Assembly (NCBI RefSeq): GCF_016862455.1
Contig: NZ_BOMZ01000027.1
Coordinates: 62,001 to 126,000, forward strand
Length of the DNA stretch: 64,000 nt
From: Actinoplanes utahensis
GTDB taxonomy: Bacteria > Actinomycetota > Actinomycetes > Mycobacteriales > Micromonosporaceae
Direction: 5' to 3'
Both the position numbers and the translations under genes were made by a program. Below, one piece after another: positions 1-8,543 of the stretch; the stretch's first letter is position 1; every line of letters starts with the position of its first letter. Below the pieces are notes generated by a model that saw nothing but the letters and a program-made list of their open reading frames with translations, ran no database searches and had not been told where the DNA came from.

Positions 1-114
1 GAGCAGATACGGCTTCAGGGTCCACTGGTCCCGGACGAGGTTGCACGTCGCCGGTTTCCGCGACGGTGCCGGTATTCCGGCCCGTGCTCGCCGCGCTGTC
101 GCGGCCGGTGTCAC
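1..114 (-). CDS. possible 5' end of a leftward gene cut by the window edge
   Basis: A GTG at 114 opens a reading frame of 38 codons that stays open to the window edge on the minus strand. Its end reads NLVRDQWTLKPYLL, loosely like the first membrane-proximal helix of an ABC exporter. There is no clear ribosome binding site and the piece is too short to assign. The 104 bases from here to the next gene (115-218) show nothing else recognisable except the purine-rich ribosome binding site of that gene. This is weak evidence, resting on an open frame in GC-rich DNA. Confidence 0.2.
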   Translation of the reverse strand, partial: MTPAATARRARAGIPAPSRKPATCNLVRDQWTLKPYLL

Positions 115-218
115 CCGATCTCGGGACGTGCTCGGCCGGAGACTGATGGAACAGGCTGCGGAGACGCACGAGCGCCGGCCGACCGACGTTCCCGCGCCAG
201 GAAGGGAAGGGAGAACGG

Positions 219-1187
219 GTGCCACCCGATTCACTGCCCGACGGGATAACCAGCGAGCAGGTTGCCATGCTCGTCGAGAAGCTGCGCCGGATCCCGGACG
301 CGGCCCGGCAGTTCATCGTCACCCCGGACGAGACGTGGCAACTCTTCCGTCTGGCGCCGGCGTTGCTGGCGGAACTACGCCACCATGGCCTGCCGACCCG
401 AGGCACCGGAGAGTCCCTCCGCTACGACCTGACCGACCTCCGCAACGTTGCGATGCGCATGGGCGGCTCCGCCCGGGCGGCACGCCGCTTCTGGGCCGCG
501 GGAATGAACCGTCGCAGCGACGAAGGATCCGCGTCCTACGAGATCCAGTACAAGGTGGGCTGCCCGTCCCCGGGCCACAGCGGCGACTGCCGCTATGCGT
601 TCCTGCTGCCCGACCAGCAGATCCTGCAGCGGGAGGTCTCCGCCGGCGATCCGGCCCCGGCGCCTGCCACACGGGTCGTCCTGCGACCGGACTGGCCGGC
701 ACTGCCGGACGACGCTCGGGAGTTGATGGACTCCCTGTCGGACATCGAGTTCATGCGCCTGCCTGCCTCGTTGCGTGAGGACACGGACTTCATCCGGCAG
801 GTCCGACTGGGCGACTGCCTCGGCACCACGCGATACCTCGTCGCCGAAGGCCGCCGACGGGGTCTGCCCATCCGGTCACGCTACGGCGTCATGGTCGTCC
901 TTCCCTACTCCAACCGCCACAACTGGGCCGAGATCTCGGTCGACGGCCGCTGGGTACCGATCGACCCCGTGATGCTCCGGTGGATGATCGAGTGGGGTGT
1001 GGTGGAATCACCGGCCTGGGACGCGTACCGGTCACCGGGAGCCATCCTCGTCGGCATCACCGAGACCAAGGTGCCCCTCGCGACCCACAACGGTGACGAG
1101 ATCGTCCTGGGGCTGGCCACCCGTCGGATCCGTGAGTCCCCGGAGGCGAGCGGTACTACCGCCGCCACAGGACCGGATGGCCACTGA
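219..1187 (+). CDS. transglutaminase-like (papain-fold) protein
   Basis: 322-aa protein with a transglutaminase-core triad: Cys200 in GDCLGTTRYL, His234 in NRHNWAEI and Asp249 in WVPIDP. The family includes peptidases, amidases and acyl transferases acting through a thiol. The first 180 residues match no domain I know. The GTG start at 219 follows a purine-rich ribosome binding site (GGAAGGGAAGGG, about 200-211). No signal peptide or membrane segment is visible, so it is probably cytoplasmic. It is convergent with the permease genes. A role in hydrolysing or transferring an acyl group of the pathway product is possible but not shown. It resembles lasso-peptide B2 proteases only in the triad; no lasso precursor or cyclase is nearby. 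Confidence 0.7.
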   Translation: MPPDSLPDGITSEQVAMLVEKLRRIPDAARQFIVTPDETWQLFRLAPALLAELRHHGLPTRGTGESLRYDLTDLRNVAMRMGGSARAARRFWAAGMNRRSDEGSASYEIQYKVGCPSPGHSGDCRYAFLLPDQQILQREVSAGDPAPAPATRVVLRPDWPALPDDARELMDSLSDIEFMRLPASLREDTDFIRQVRLGDCLGTTRYLVAEGRRRGLPIRSRYGVMVVLPYSNRHNWAEISVDGRWVPIDPVMLRWMIEWGVVESPAWDAYRSPGAILVGITETKVPLATHNGDEIVLGLATRRIRESPEASGTTAATGPDGH

Positions 1188-1266
1188 GGCCGGCCGAGGG
1201 AGCCGTCCACCGGGCTCTCCGCTCGCTGTCACGCGTCCGGTGACAACCCGGCCGGGTCAGGCACGG

Positions 1267-2070
1267 TCAGGAACCGGTGCCGGTGTAGTGGCGCAGCCCT
1301 GCCCGCCAGGCTCCCATCGCCACCACCCACACCAGCACTGCCATCACCGGCGTGCACCACCCGAGCCACTGCGGCAACCCGGCCGGCCCCGGCAAGTCCA
1401 GCAGGACGAGCACCGGCAGGTACGAGACGAACGCCGCCGGCAGGACGAACGAGAAGAACACCCTCACCATCGGGTGAAAGACGCTCGCCGGGTACTGCGC
1501 CGCATAGCTGCCGCCATAAGTGACGGCCGAGGCGAACTCTCCGCCTTCGACCAGCCAGAACTGCACCGCCGCACCGCACACCATGAGGCCGGCGAAGATG
1601 GCGGCGCCGGCCACCACGGTGATGACGATGAGCATCACCTTGGCCGGATCCCAGACGATGCCGCTGAGCGGCACGGCCACCGCCAGGATGACGAGCCCGG
1701 TCGCGGTGCGGCCGAGCCTCCGCAGGGTGACGTCGGCCGTGGCGAGTTGGCCGAACACCGACAGCGGGCGCAGCAGGAAGGCGTCGAGGGTGCCGGTGCG
1801 GATGTACGTCGGCAGGTTGCCGACATGCCCGACGACCAGATCGGCGATGGTGAACGAGACGTGGGAGAGGGCGAACAGCATGGCGGCGCCGGCGAAGTCG
1901 AGGCCGCCAAGCGTCGTGATGTTAGTGAAGATCACGTAGATCTCGGCGAATCCGATCGTGGTGCCGCCGACACTGACCGCGAGGTCGATGGCGAACGATC
2001 GCCGGTACGCCGTCTGCGAACGCACCCGCGACCCGATGATGACCCGGTAGGGCCGCAGCGCATCAGCCAC
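1267..2070 (-). CDS. ABC-2-type transporter permease (DUF990-like), second of a pair
   Basis: 267-aa integral membrane protein with about six hydrophobic segments and the organisation of the ABC-2 permease family formerly called DUF990. These usually occur as two adjacent permeases plus one ATPase in actinobacterial exporters. Its GTG/ATG region overlaps the upstream permease gene by 8 bases (2063-2070), so the two are translationally coupled. The likely partner ATPase is the gene at 5797-6789 on the opposite strand. Probable role: export of the pathway product or self-resistance. The substrate cannot be read from sequence. Confidence 0.8.
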   Translation of the reverse strand: MADALRPYRVIIGSRVRSQTAYRRSFAIDLAVSVGGTTIGFAEIYVIFTNITTLGGLDFAGAAMLFALSHVSFTIADLVVGHVGNLPTYIRTGTLDAFLLRPLSVFGQLATADVTLRRLGRTATGLVILAVAVPLSGIVWDPAKVMLIVITVVAGAAIFAGLMVCGAAVQFWLVEGGEFASAVTYGGSYAAQYPASVFHPMVRVFFSFVLPAAFVSYLPVLVLLDLPGPAGLPQWLGWCTPVMAVLVWVVAMGAWRAGLRHYTGTGS

Positions 2071-2923
2071 CTTGCACCACCAATCGCCGCGCGCCGCGGC
2101 GGTAGACGACCTGCCCGAGCAGAAGAAGCGCCGCCGCCCACGCCGATTGGACGACGATGACCGACAGCGCCTGGGTCCCTTCGGCTCGGGCGGTGAACAC
2201 GTCGATGGGGGTCTGGAGCATCGACGGGAACGGTGTCCAGGCAGCCAGCGTCTGCAGCCAGGCGGGAAACCACGAGACCGGCACGATGAGGCCGTTGAGG
2301 ACGCTCACCGCGACCAGGTACGTCGCCATCGGACCGCGGAGATCCAGCAACCAGAACCCGGCCAGGTTCACCAGCCACCGGCAGGCGAACGAGATCACCA
2401 CGGCCAGCACGAGACTGACCACCCCGAGCAGGTACGGCAGCGGGCTCGCGGGCAGCACCAGACCGGTCACCAGTGCTCCGACCAGGAGCGGCAGCGCGCC
2501 ACGGGGGATGAGGTCGAACGCGGCCCGGCCCAGGTCAGCAGCGAGGTAGGCGATCTGCGGATCCACCGGCCGGCCCAGGTCGATGGCGATGTCCCCGCTG
2601 CGTATGCGCATCGCCAGATCGGTCCACTGGAAGATGTAGATGGAACCCAGCAAAGCCTGGCCCACCCACACGTATGTGGCCACTTCCCGAGCGTCGTATC
2701 CGGCCACCACGCCACCGGCGACGCCGACCACGGCGACCGTCACGTTGGCGCGGATGAGGCCGAACACCGTGTTGGCGAAGGCGCCGGCAAGAGCCGCCAG
2801 CCGGTAGGTGGACCACCGGCGGAAGCCCATGACGACGAGAGCGCCGAACACCGCGGTATGGGCGCGTAGCCGGCTCCGCGATGCGGCTTCGGCCGATGTC
2901 CCAGAAGCCGAGGCGTCGATCAT
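2063..2923 (-). CDS. ABC-2-type transporter permease (DUF990-like), first of a pair
   Basis: 286-aa membrane protein with a cytoplasmic N-terminus of about 25 residues followed by roughly six transmembrane segments. The motif PFPSMLQTPIDVF near residue 230 is typical of this permease family. It overlaps the downstream permease by 8 bases and starts 4 bases inside the end of the HAD-ARH gene. ACP, HAD-ARH and both permeases therefore appear to form one leftward transcript. With the second permease and the ATPase at 5797 it would form a heterodimeric exporter. Functional linkage is inferred from family and proximity. Confidence 0.8.
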   Translation of the reverse strand: MIDASASGTSAEAASRSRLRAHTAVFGALVVMGFRRWSTYRLAALAGAFANTVFGLIRANVTVAVVGVAGGVVAGYDAREVATYVWVGQALLGSIYIFQWTDLAMRIRSGDIAIDLGRPVDPQIAYLAADLGRAAFDLIPRGALPLLVGALVTGLVLPASPLPYLLGVVSLVLAVVISFACRWLVNLAGFWLLDLRGPMATYLVAVSVLNGLIVPVSWFPAWLQTLAAWTPFPSMLQTPIDVFTARAEGTQALSVIVVQSAWAAALLLLGQVVYRRGARRLVVQGG

Positions 2924-4593
2924 GCTGGGTGGCGTCCTCGCAGTTCGGCCAGGGAGCGGGACATCTCCGCGAAGTCACGCCCGCAGTGCTGGGCGATCCT
3001 GGTCACCCACGCGCCGGGTATCTCCTGCGGCTGGAAGGCGCCGGCGAGCGCACCGTAGATCGCACCGGTGGAATCGAGATCCCAATGCGCCTGCCGCCGC
3101 ATCAGGGCCGCCATCACGTCAGGGAACGGGAAGCCCGACAGCCCCAGGCATATTCCCGCGACGGCCGACGAACGCGCCGCCATCGCCATCCCCACGCTGT
3201 TCTCCAGCATGTCGACATAGTAGGCGGCGGACTCAGCCCGATCGGCCTGCGCCGCGCCGGACCGGACCAGCTCGGACACCACCTCGCCGCCTCCCGCGAG
3301 CCGGACGAGGGAGCTGTGCAGGGCAGGGAGCCGCTCACGCACCGACCGCGCCGACTCACCGTCGAGCGCGCGGGACAGGACCACGCCGAACAACAGCGAC
3401 GCGGCCACCGCCTCCGCTCCGCCGTGCGTCAGCGTGACCACCTTCAGCATGTCGTAACAGAGGTCACCGAGAGCGCTCGCGGGGACGGTGTACGCGACGG
3501 CGGCACACCGCGGCACGCAGCCATTGGTGTTGCCGTCACCCGCCACGTGCAGGTCCGAGGAGTCGCCACGCAACTTGTAGATCTGGCGGCCGCTGCGCGG
3601 ATTCAAGGAGCGCAGCACCCGCTCGTACGAGTCGCGGTGCACCCGGCCGTCGGCGAGGACGCGATCAGCGAGCGCGAGGAGCAGGACCGTGTCGTCGGTG
3701 ACGCAGCCGGTGAACACGGTCGCCGGTGGCGGCTCGGTCCCACTGCGCAGGGAAGTGAGCAGCTCGGCGGTGTCCGTTTCCAGCTGGCTCGCGGTGCGCT
3801 TGTTGACCACCTTCCCCACCGCGTCACCCAAGGCCAGCCCGCCGAGACTGGCAGCGATCCGCCCGGCGACGACGGCTTCGTCCGGCCCCTGCCGCGGACC
3901 GGCCACCGTCAGGCCGGACAGTGCCCCCGGCAGGTCGACCCAAGGTGGCTCAGCGACTACCATGCCGTCCTCCGTCGTGAACAGGTGAGTAGAGACCCGG
4001 TGCGGCGAAACCACACAGCGCAGACCCACGGCGCGCGCCGCGCGGACGCCGGGCGGCGCGTCCTCGACCGCCACCAGCGCCGTGGCGGGCAAGCCGGTCT
4101 GCTCGGCGAGTCTCCGGTAGCCGTCGCCGACGGTGGTGCCGGCGAAGCTGAACCGCATGTCGAAACGGTCGCTCAGGCGTAACCGGACCAGCTCGGCGTC
4201 CAGTTGCGATGGTGGACGATCGGAGGCGACGACCAATCGCAAGCCGAGTTCCGCCGCGTCGTCCAACCAGCGGGAGACTCCGGGCCGCAGCGGCTGGGCC
4301 CCCTCCAGCCGCTGACGCCGGCGCCGTACCCGATCCACCACCGCAGCCGGGTCGGGCAGCGGCTCCGGCGAGCGCTCGCGCAACAACGCGACGACCCGGT
4401 CGTCGCACCGGTGCACCGGGTACGACGCCAGCAGGTCTCCCCAGTAGTCGATCGGCAGGTGCAGCCCGCGCCGGAAGAATTCGCTGTGCCAGGCGGCATA
4501 GCTGGCATGCGCGCTGTCCACGAGGACACCGTCGAGCCGGAACACGACGGCGCGGACCCCGGCTGGTGCCCGCTTCTCACGCCCGCGGGTCAT
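2920..4593 (-). CDS. HAD-like domain fused to ADP-ribosylglycohydrolase (DraG/ARH)
   Basis: 557-aa fusion. Residues 14-235 are a beta-phosphoglucomutase-like HAD domain; residues about 245-557 are an ADP-ribosylglycohydrolase. HAD motif I reads FRLDG: the nucleophile aspartate is Arg19, while Asp21 is kept. Motif II Ser (VVASDR) and the acidic motif IV (VEDAPPG) are present, but the motif III lysine is not obvious. The HAD half is therefore probably non-catalytic. The ARH half keeps the metal motifs TDDT (about residue 299) and DLDST (about residue 504), so hydrolysis of an ADP-ribosyl or other N/O-glycosidic bond is plausible. Start chosen at 4593 because its ATG overlaps the ACP stop (ATGA); an in-frame upstream start at 4647 lies inside the ACP gene. 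An in-frame TTA codon lies at 4180-4182. Confidence 0.8.
   Translation of the reverse strand: MTRGREKRAPAGVRAVVFRLDGVLVDSAHASYAAWHSEFFRRGLHLPIDYWGDLLASYPVHRCDDRVVALLRERSPEPLPDPAAVVDRVRRRRQRLEGAQPLRPGVSRWLDDAAELGLRLVVASDRPPSQLDAELVRLRLSDRFDMRFSFAGTTVGDGYRRLAEQTGLPATALVAVEDAPPGVRAARAVGLRCVVSPHRVSTHLFTTEDGMVVAEPPWVDLPGALSGLTVAGPRQGPDEAVVAGRIAASLGGLALGDAVGKVVNKRTASQLETDTAELLTSLRSGTEPPPATVFTGCVTDDTVLLLALADRVLADGRVHRDSYERVLRSLNPRSGRQIYKLRGDSSDLHVAGDGNTNGCVPRCAAVAYTVPASALGDLCYDMLKVVTLTHGGAEAVAASLLFGVVLSRALDGESARSVRERLPALHSSLVRLAGGGEVVSELVRSGAAQADRAESAAYYVDMLENSVGMAMAARSSAVAGICLGLSGFPFPDVMAALMRRQAHWDLDSTGAIYGALAGAFQPQEIPGAWVTRIAQHCGRDFAEMSRSLAELRGRHPA
4180..4182 (-). promoter_or_regulatory. TTA (bldA-type) leucine codon in the HAD-ARH gene
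   Basis: Codon 138 of the gene reads TTA, in frame with the start at 4593. TTA is rare in high-GC actinomycetes, where its tRNA (bldA in Streptomyces) is developmentally controlled. Confidence 0.7.
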
Positions 4594-4868
4594 CCGCGAC
4601 CGGACCTGTCGCCCGACAGCGCGATCAGCCCGTCCAGAGTGGCCCACAGCGCAGCCGGCGTCGAGACGGTGCTCGCCTTGAGCATCTCGTCGGGGAAGGT
4701 GATGTCGAAGGTGTCCTCCAACTCGATCAGCAGGTTGACCGTGGCCAGTGAATCGAGTCCGGCCTGCTGGAGTTTCAGGTCGGGCGCCAGCGGTTCGTCC
4801 GCGGGAAGGAGCGGGATCAACGACCTCAGCACCGCCTCGAATCGCTCAGGCCAGCTGGCTTCCGTCAT
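4590..4868 (-). CDS. stand-alone acyl carrier protein
   Basis: 92-aa protein of the phosphopantetheine-binding family with Ser40 in AGLDSL as the attachment site, followed by an acidic helix II (LLIELEDTFDI). The size and fold fit discrete ACPs that carry starter or side-chain acyl/aminoacyl groups. Two adjacent ATGs at 4874 and 4868 follow a GGGGGA ribosome binding site; 4868 has the better spacing. Its stop overlaps the start of the HAD-ARH gene. It resembles the small ACP at 63303 in length and in motif (AGLDS), suggesting two parallel discrete-ACP steps at the two ends of the cluster. Confidence 0.85.
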   Translation of the reverse strand: MTEASWPERFEAVLRSLIPLLPADEPLAPDLKLQQAGLDSLATVNLLIELEDTFDITFPDEMLKASTVSTPAALWATLDGLIALSGDRSGRG

Positions 4869-4939
4869 AGTCATCTTCCCCCGACCATCGCCGCATCGCC
4901 GCCGCGTCTGGTCGGCCAGCGTAGCCGCGCTCACGGGGC

Positions 4940-4963
4940 CGTGACGCCCACGCGTGCGTCACG
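4940..4963. promoter_or_regulatory. perfect inverted repeat between divergent genes (operator candidate)
   Basis: Arms CGTGACGC (4940-4947) and GCGTCACG (4956-4963) are separated by 8 bases. The site lies in the 214-base divergent region between the ACP gene and the histidine phosphatase gene. A -10-like hexamer TAGAAT at 5000-5005 sits downstream in the plus direction. The symmetry suits a dimeric TetR- or GntR-type repressor, but no such gene is seen next to it. Confidence 0.4.
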
Positions 4964-5082
4964 TCTTCTCGGGACGCGCCGCCCTCCGGACGGCGACCCT
5001 AGAATCTCCGGGAGGCCGGTTCGTGACGAAGACGATCCCGCTTCGGCGAAGACGGACGGGTCGAGCAACGGAGAGGGCACAC

Positions 5083-5727
5083 GTGGCGTCCGGTGACCGC
5101 AGGCCAGGGCCGGCGCCCGGCACCCGGTTGATCCTCATCCGGCACGGTGAGTCGCACGCCAATACGACACGGCGGCTCGTCGGTCACGACACCTGCCTCG
5201 GCCTCACCGATACCGGTCGTCAGCAGGCCGCTGCCCTCCGCGACCGCCTGCTGCACGCCGGCGGAATGCCGGCCGACGCCTTGTACACCTCCGAACTGCC
5301 CCGTGCGATCGAGACGGCCGCGATCATCTCGCCCGCGGTAGCGGACGGCCGATGCGAGCCGGTACGCCGGTGTGACCTGTGCGAGTTCCACTGGGGTGGC
5401 CTGGAAGGGCGCAGCATGGCCGATTTCGGCGGCGTCGACAGCATGTACGACGCGGTGGCGACCGCGGGTGGCGAGAGCTGGGTGCGCTTCATGCTGCGGT
5501 CACGGCGCGGCTTGCTCGCGGTGGCGCAACGACACGCCGGGCAGACGGCCGTCATCGTCACCCATGGTGGCGTCATCCGCGCATCGATGCAGCACTTCGC
5601 GGGCGTCGACGGGCCCGGCCGTCTCGAACTGGACGTCGACTACACCAGCATGACCGTATGGTCGGGAGGATCCACCGGTGGACGGTGGCGATTGGAGCGG
5701 TTCAATGACCACGGGCATCTCGACTGA
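5083..5727 (+). CDS. histidine phosphatase (phosphoglycerate mutase-like)
   Basis: 214-aa member of the histidine phosphatase superfamily: RHGE near residue 20 supplies the phosphorylated histidine (His21), with a second His in VTHGGVIRA near the C-terminus and the acid in SELPRAIETA. Such enzymes remove phosphate from small molecules. GTG at 5083 is preferred because GGAGAGGG lies five bases upstream; the frame is open further upstream but has no ribosome binding site there. In this setting it could dephosphorylate a pathway intermediate, for example one phosphorylated by the kinases at 10-12 kb. That link is inference. Confidence 0.8.
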   Translation: MASGDRRPGPAPGTRLILIRHGESHANTTRRLVGHDTCLGLTDTGRQQAAALRDRLLHAGGMPADALYTSELPRAIETAAIISPAVADGRCEPVRRCDLCEFHWGGLEGRSMADFGGVDSMYDAVATAGGESWVRFMLRSRRGLLAVAQRHAGQTAVIVTHGGVIRASMQHFAGVDGPGRLELDVDYTSMTVWSGGSTGGRWRLERFNDHGHLD

Positions 5728-5796
5728 CCGGGCCCGCCCGGCGACACGGCGGACCGGCCGGCCCGCCGCGGCTCTCGCCGCCGGGCCGGTGGCCTC

Positions 5797-6789
5797 ATGA
5801 CCGACCCGATCATCGAAGTGCGCGATCTACGGCGGGAGTTCCTCGTCCGGGGCACGTCCGGGCGGTGGCTGCGCCGTGCCCGTACGGTCGTCAAAGCTGT
5901 CGACGGCCTCACCTTCAGCATCCCGGAAGGCGCCGCCGTCGGGTACCTCGGCGCCAACGGAGCCGGCAAATCGACCACGATCAAGATGTTGAGTGGCATC
6001 CTGGTGCCGACCTCCGGCGTGGCCCACACCTGCGGGCTGGAACCGGTACGCGACCGCAGCCGGCTGGCCCGGCAGATCGGCGTCGTCTTCGGCCAGCGCA
6101 GTCAACTGTGGTGGGACCTGCCCTTGAGCGAGTCGTTCCGGGTGCTCGGCGCGATCCACCGGCTCTCCCCCGCCGCCCAGGCGCGCCGCACCGACGAGCT
6201 GATCGAACGCCTCGATCTCGGCGGCTTCATCTCCACCTCGGTGCGGCAGCTGTCCCTGGGCCAGCGTATCCGCGGTGAGGTGGCGGCGGCCCTGCTGCAT
6301 TCCCCGCGGCTCCTGATCCTCGACGAACCGACCATCGGACTCGACGTGCTGAGCAAGGAGCGGCTGCGGAACTTCCTCGTCGAGCAACGCCAGCTCCGTG
6401 GTACCAGCCTGCTGCTCGCCACTCATGACATGGGCGACGTCCAGCGCCTCACCGAACGGGTCATCGTGGTGGACCACGGAAGATCCGTCTATGACGGCAC
6501 GCTGCCGGGAATCGCCGAGCTGGTCGGCGCCGAACGCATCATGGTCGTCCAGCTTGCCGCTCCCGTACCGCCGCTGGACCACATCCCCGACACCCGGCTC
6601 GTCGGTGTCGAGAGGGAAGGCACGCAGCAACGGTTGTCATTCGTGCCGGCGGAGACCACCGCGGCCAGGATCCTGGAGCTGGTCGGGCAGCACGCGCAGG
6701 TCCAGGACCTGACCCTCGAAGAGCCGGACATCGACGACGTCATCCGCAAGCTATACCTGCGCACCGCCGAGGAGTCGGTGCAGAGCTGA
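5797..6789 (+). CDS. ABC transporter ATP-binding protein
   Basis: 330-aa ATPase with Walker A GANGAGKST (about residue 52), signature LSLGQ (about 152), Walker B LLILDEP with the following D-loop, and switch histidine in LATHD. The tail of about 90 residues after the nucleotide-binding domain is typical of ATPases serving DUF990-like or daunorubicin-type exporters. The two permeases at 1267-2923, on the opposite strand, are the likely partners because no permease adjoins this gene. It follows the histidine phosphatase by 69 bases and is convergent with the gene at 6823. Confidence 0.85.
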   Translation: MTDPIIEVRDLRREFLVRGTSGRWLRRARTVVKAVDGLTFSIPEGAAVGYLGANGAGKSTTIKMLSGILVPTSGVAHTCGLEPVRDRSRLARQIGVVFGQRSQLWWDLPLSESFRVLGAIHRLSPAAQARRTDELIERLDLGGFISTSVRQLSLGQRIRGEVAAALLHSPRLLILDEPTIGLDVLSKERLRNFLVEQRQLRGTSLLLATHDMGDVQRLTERVIVVDHGRSVYDGTLPGIAELVGAERIMVVQLAAPVPPLDHIPDTRLVGVEREGTQQRLSFVPAETTAARILELVGQHAQVQDLTLEEPDIDDVIRKLYLRTAEESVQS

Positions 6790-6805
6790 CCGTCCCGGGC
6801 CCGGC

Positions 6806-6824
6806 AGCCCGCCGGCGGAGGGCT
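6806..6824. terminator. short hairpin between convergent genes
   Basis: AGCCC (6806-6810) pairs with GGGCT (6820-6824) across a 9-base loop, between the ends of the ABC ATPase gene and the convergent gene at 6823. The stem is only five base pairs and there is no U-tract, so it is a weak terminator candidate. Confidence 0.3.
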
Positions 6825-8349
6825 ACTTCAGGCCGGCCAACCGTGTGTCGCCGAACACCTCCAGCCGGAGTTCCGCCAGCGTGGGGAACTCGGCCAGCGG
6901 ACGGTCGTAGTCGACGTAGACCGGCGGGAAATGCGGGTAGTGCGAGCGGAACAGCACCGCCTCGTGACTGAGGATGCGCGATTCGTCGAGTAGCGCGTCG
7001 ATCTGGTCGTCGATCAGCGCCCGCGCCTCGGCCGCGCAGACGGCCACCGTCTCCGGCTCCGCGGCGGCCTCGATGTCGCGCAGGGCCCTCTCCACGGCGG
7101 ACAGCACGGTGTCGCTGTCTGCCCGCGGGAGGTCGAACAGCAGCTTCGCCTGGCCGGCGAGGGTGCGGCTGTGCACCATCCGTTCCCGGCACAGCCGATG
7201 CCGCGGATTCGTGGTGCGACGGGCCGCGTACACGACGCCGAGGAACTCGTCCTCCACGAAGTCGGCGACCCGGAACTCGTTGCCACTCGCATACCGGCCG
7301 ACCAGATCGGACGTGGTCGGCAACTCCGGCAGCACGCCGGAGACCCAGTCGGCGTAGGCGACACCTGCCGGTGACGCCAAGGCGCCGACATTAGCGAGGT
7401 TCCACGTGTAGTCGCCGGCGAAGAAGCGGCGATATTTGTCGGCGAAGCGCTCCAACGGCGCATCCGGGACGCCGAGGGCGACGAAGCCGTCGAGTTCCCC
7501 GGTGAGCGCGAAACGCGCGTTGGCGAACACCAGATCGCGTTCGAGCTCGTACGTCAGCGGGCGGTTCAGGGAGGCGAAGACCGGATAGATGGCCCGCTTC
7601 CCGACGTCGTAACCGGCTGCCGTCAGATCCGCCGCGTACACCGCCGCGATGTCGGCGAGGACCAGGGTGATCGATTCCGAGAGCATCCGCGCCGCCACGT
7701 ACGCCATGCGGTGCGCGGCCGTCGTCCCCGTGACGATGGGGTCGACGAAGAGGAAATGGTGCAGGTCGTGCACCATGAACGTGCCCTCGTGTATCGGGTC
7801 CCGCTTGCGGATCAGCGGCAGGCCGCCGTTGAGGGTCGAGTTCCAGTAATTGCGTTCGGCGACCAGCCTCCACGGTTTGAGCACCACCGGCCGATGGTCC
7901 AGGACGTAGTGGATCAGCGCCGCATGGTGGGTACCGGCGAGACGGGTGACGAACGGGCTGGCGAAAACCCAGTCATGCGGCTCGTGCGCCAGGTTCAGCG
8001 CGCCGCCGGGACTGCGGGCGTCCAGCAGGCGTTCGCAGTCCGGCCGTGAGCTCCACTGCGCCGGGCTCTCGGTGCAGTCGACGTGGAGCAGCAAACGCGA
8101 GGCAGCCTCGGCCACCGAACCGGGAGGGTGACCGGGCACCTCGATCTGCACCGGCCGTTGGTCCGCGCGGTGGTACCGCAACCGCACCCCGGCCGGCCCC
8201 GCCGCGATGTCGACCACAGGGAGATCCGCGGATCCGGCCGCCGTGCCGGATTCGTTGCCGGCCGGGAGGGTCTGCAAGCCGTTCACGGCAAAGAAGCGCT
8301 CAGCGACGAGGGCGATCTCCGGGTCGGCCCTCAGATAGACCTTACGCAT
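6823..8349 (-). CDS. uncharacterised 508-aa protein with a possible metal site
   Basis: I do not recognise this family. It is soluble, with no signal peptide or membrane helix. The most striking stretch is around residues 188-198, with Glu188, His194, His197 and His198 (E-x5-H-x2-HH), followed by His213, Glu225 and Asp233 in predicted helices. That clustering would suit a mono- or dinuclear metal site. The ATG at 8349 is chosen because a GGGGG stretch precedes it; an upstream in-frame ATG at 8394 lacks a ribosome binding site. It is last in the leftward operon that begins at 16639, after a 194-base gap (8350-8543) with no gene, so it may also have its own promoter. Confidence 0.6.
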   Translation of the reverse strand: MRKVYLRADPEIALVAERFFAVNGLQTLPAGNESGTAAGSADLPVVDIAAGPAGVRLRYHRADQRPVQIEVPGHPPGSVAEAASRLLLHVDCTESPAQWSSRPDCERLLDARSPGGALNLAHEPHDWVFASPFVTRLAGTHHAALIHYVLDHRPVVLKPWRLVAERNYWNSTLNGGLPLIRKRDPIHEGTFMVHDLHHFLFVDPIVTGTTAAHRMAYVAARMLSESITLVLADIAAVYAADLTAAGYDVGKRAIYPVFASLNRPLTYELERDLVFANARFALTGELDGFVALGVPDAPLERFADKYRRFFAGDYTWNLANVGALASPAGVAYADWVSGVLPELPTTSDLVGRYASGNEFRVADFVEDEFLGVVYAARRTTNPRHRLCRERMVHSRTLAGQAKLLFDLPRADSDTVLSAVERALRDIEAAAEPETVAVCAAEARALIDDQIDALLDESRILSHEAVLFRSHYPHFPPVYVDYDRPLAEFPTLAELRLEVFGDTRLAGLK

Positions 8350-8543
8350 TCGTGACCCCCGCTTGATCGCCACCCACCGGCCGAATGGCGCCACAAGGCA
8401 TCACCGGTGACGGCATCGTGGATTGTTGACAGCGTTGCGCTCGCCTGCCTGCGGCCCGGCTGCCCACGGACATGTTCCGGGGCTCGTGCGGAACCACCGG
8501 TCCCGATGCTATCGATCGATCGTTCCCCGTGGTTGTAGCGGCT

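Noticed and set aside
1246-1257. Perfect palindrome ACCCGGCCGGGT between convergent genes as a terminator
   Set aside because: A folded hairpin would have only a four-base stem with a tetraloop and no U-tract; too weak to call in GC-rich DNA.
8423-8428. TTGACA hexamer on the plus strand between the ThyX-like and the 508-aa protein genes
   Set aside because: It points away from both leftward genes and no plus-strand gene or -10 hexamer follows.
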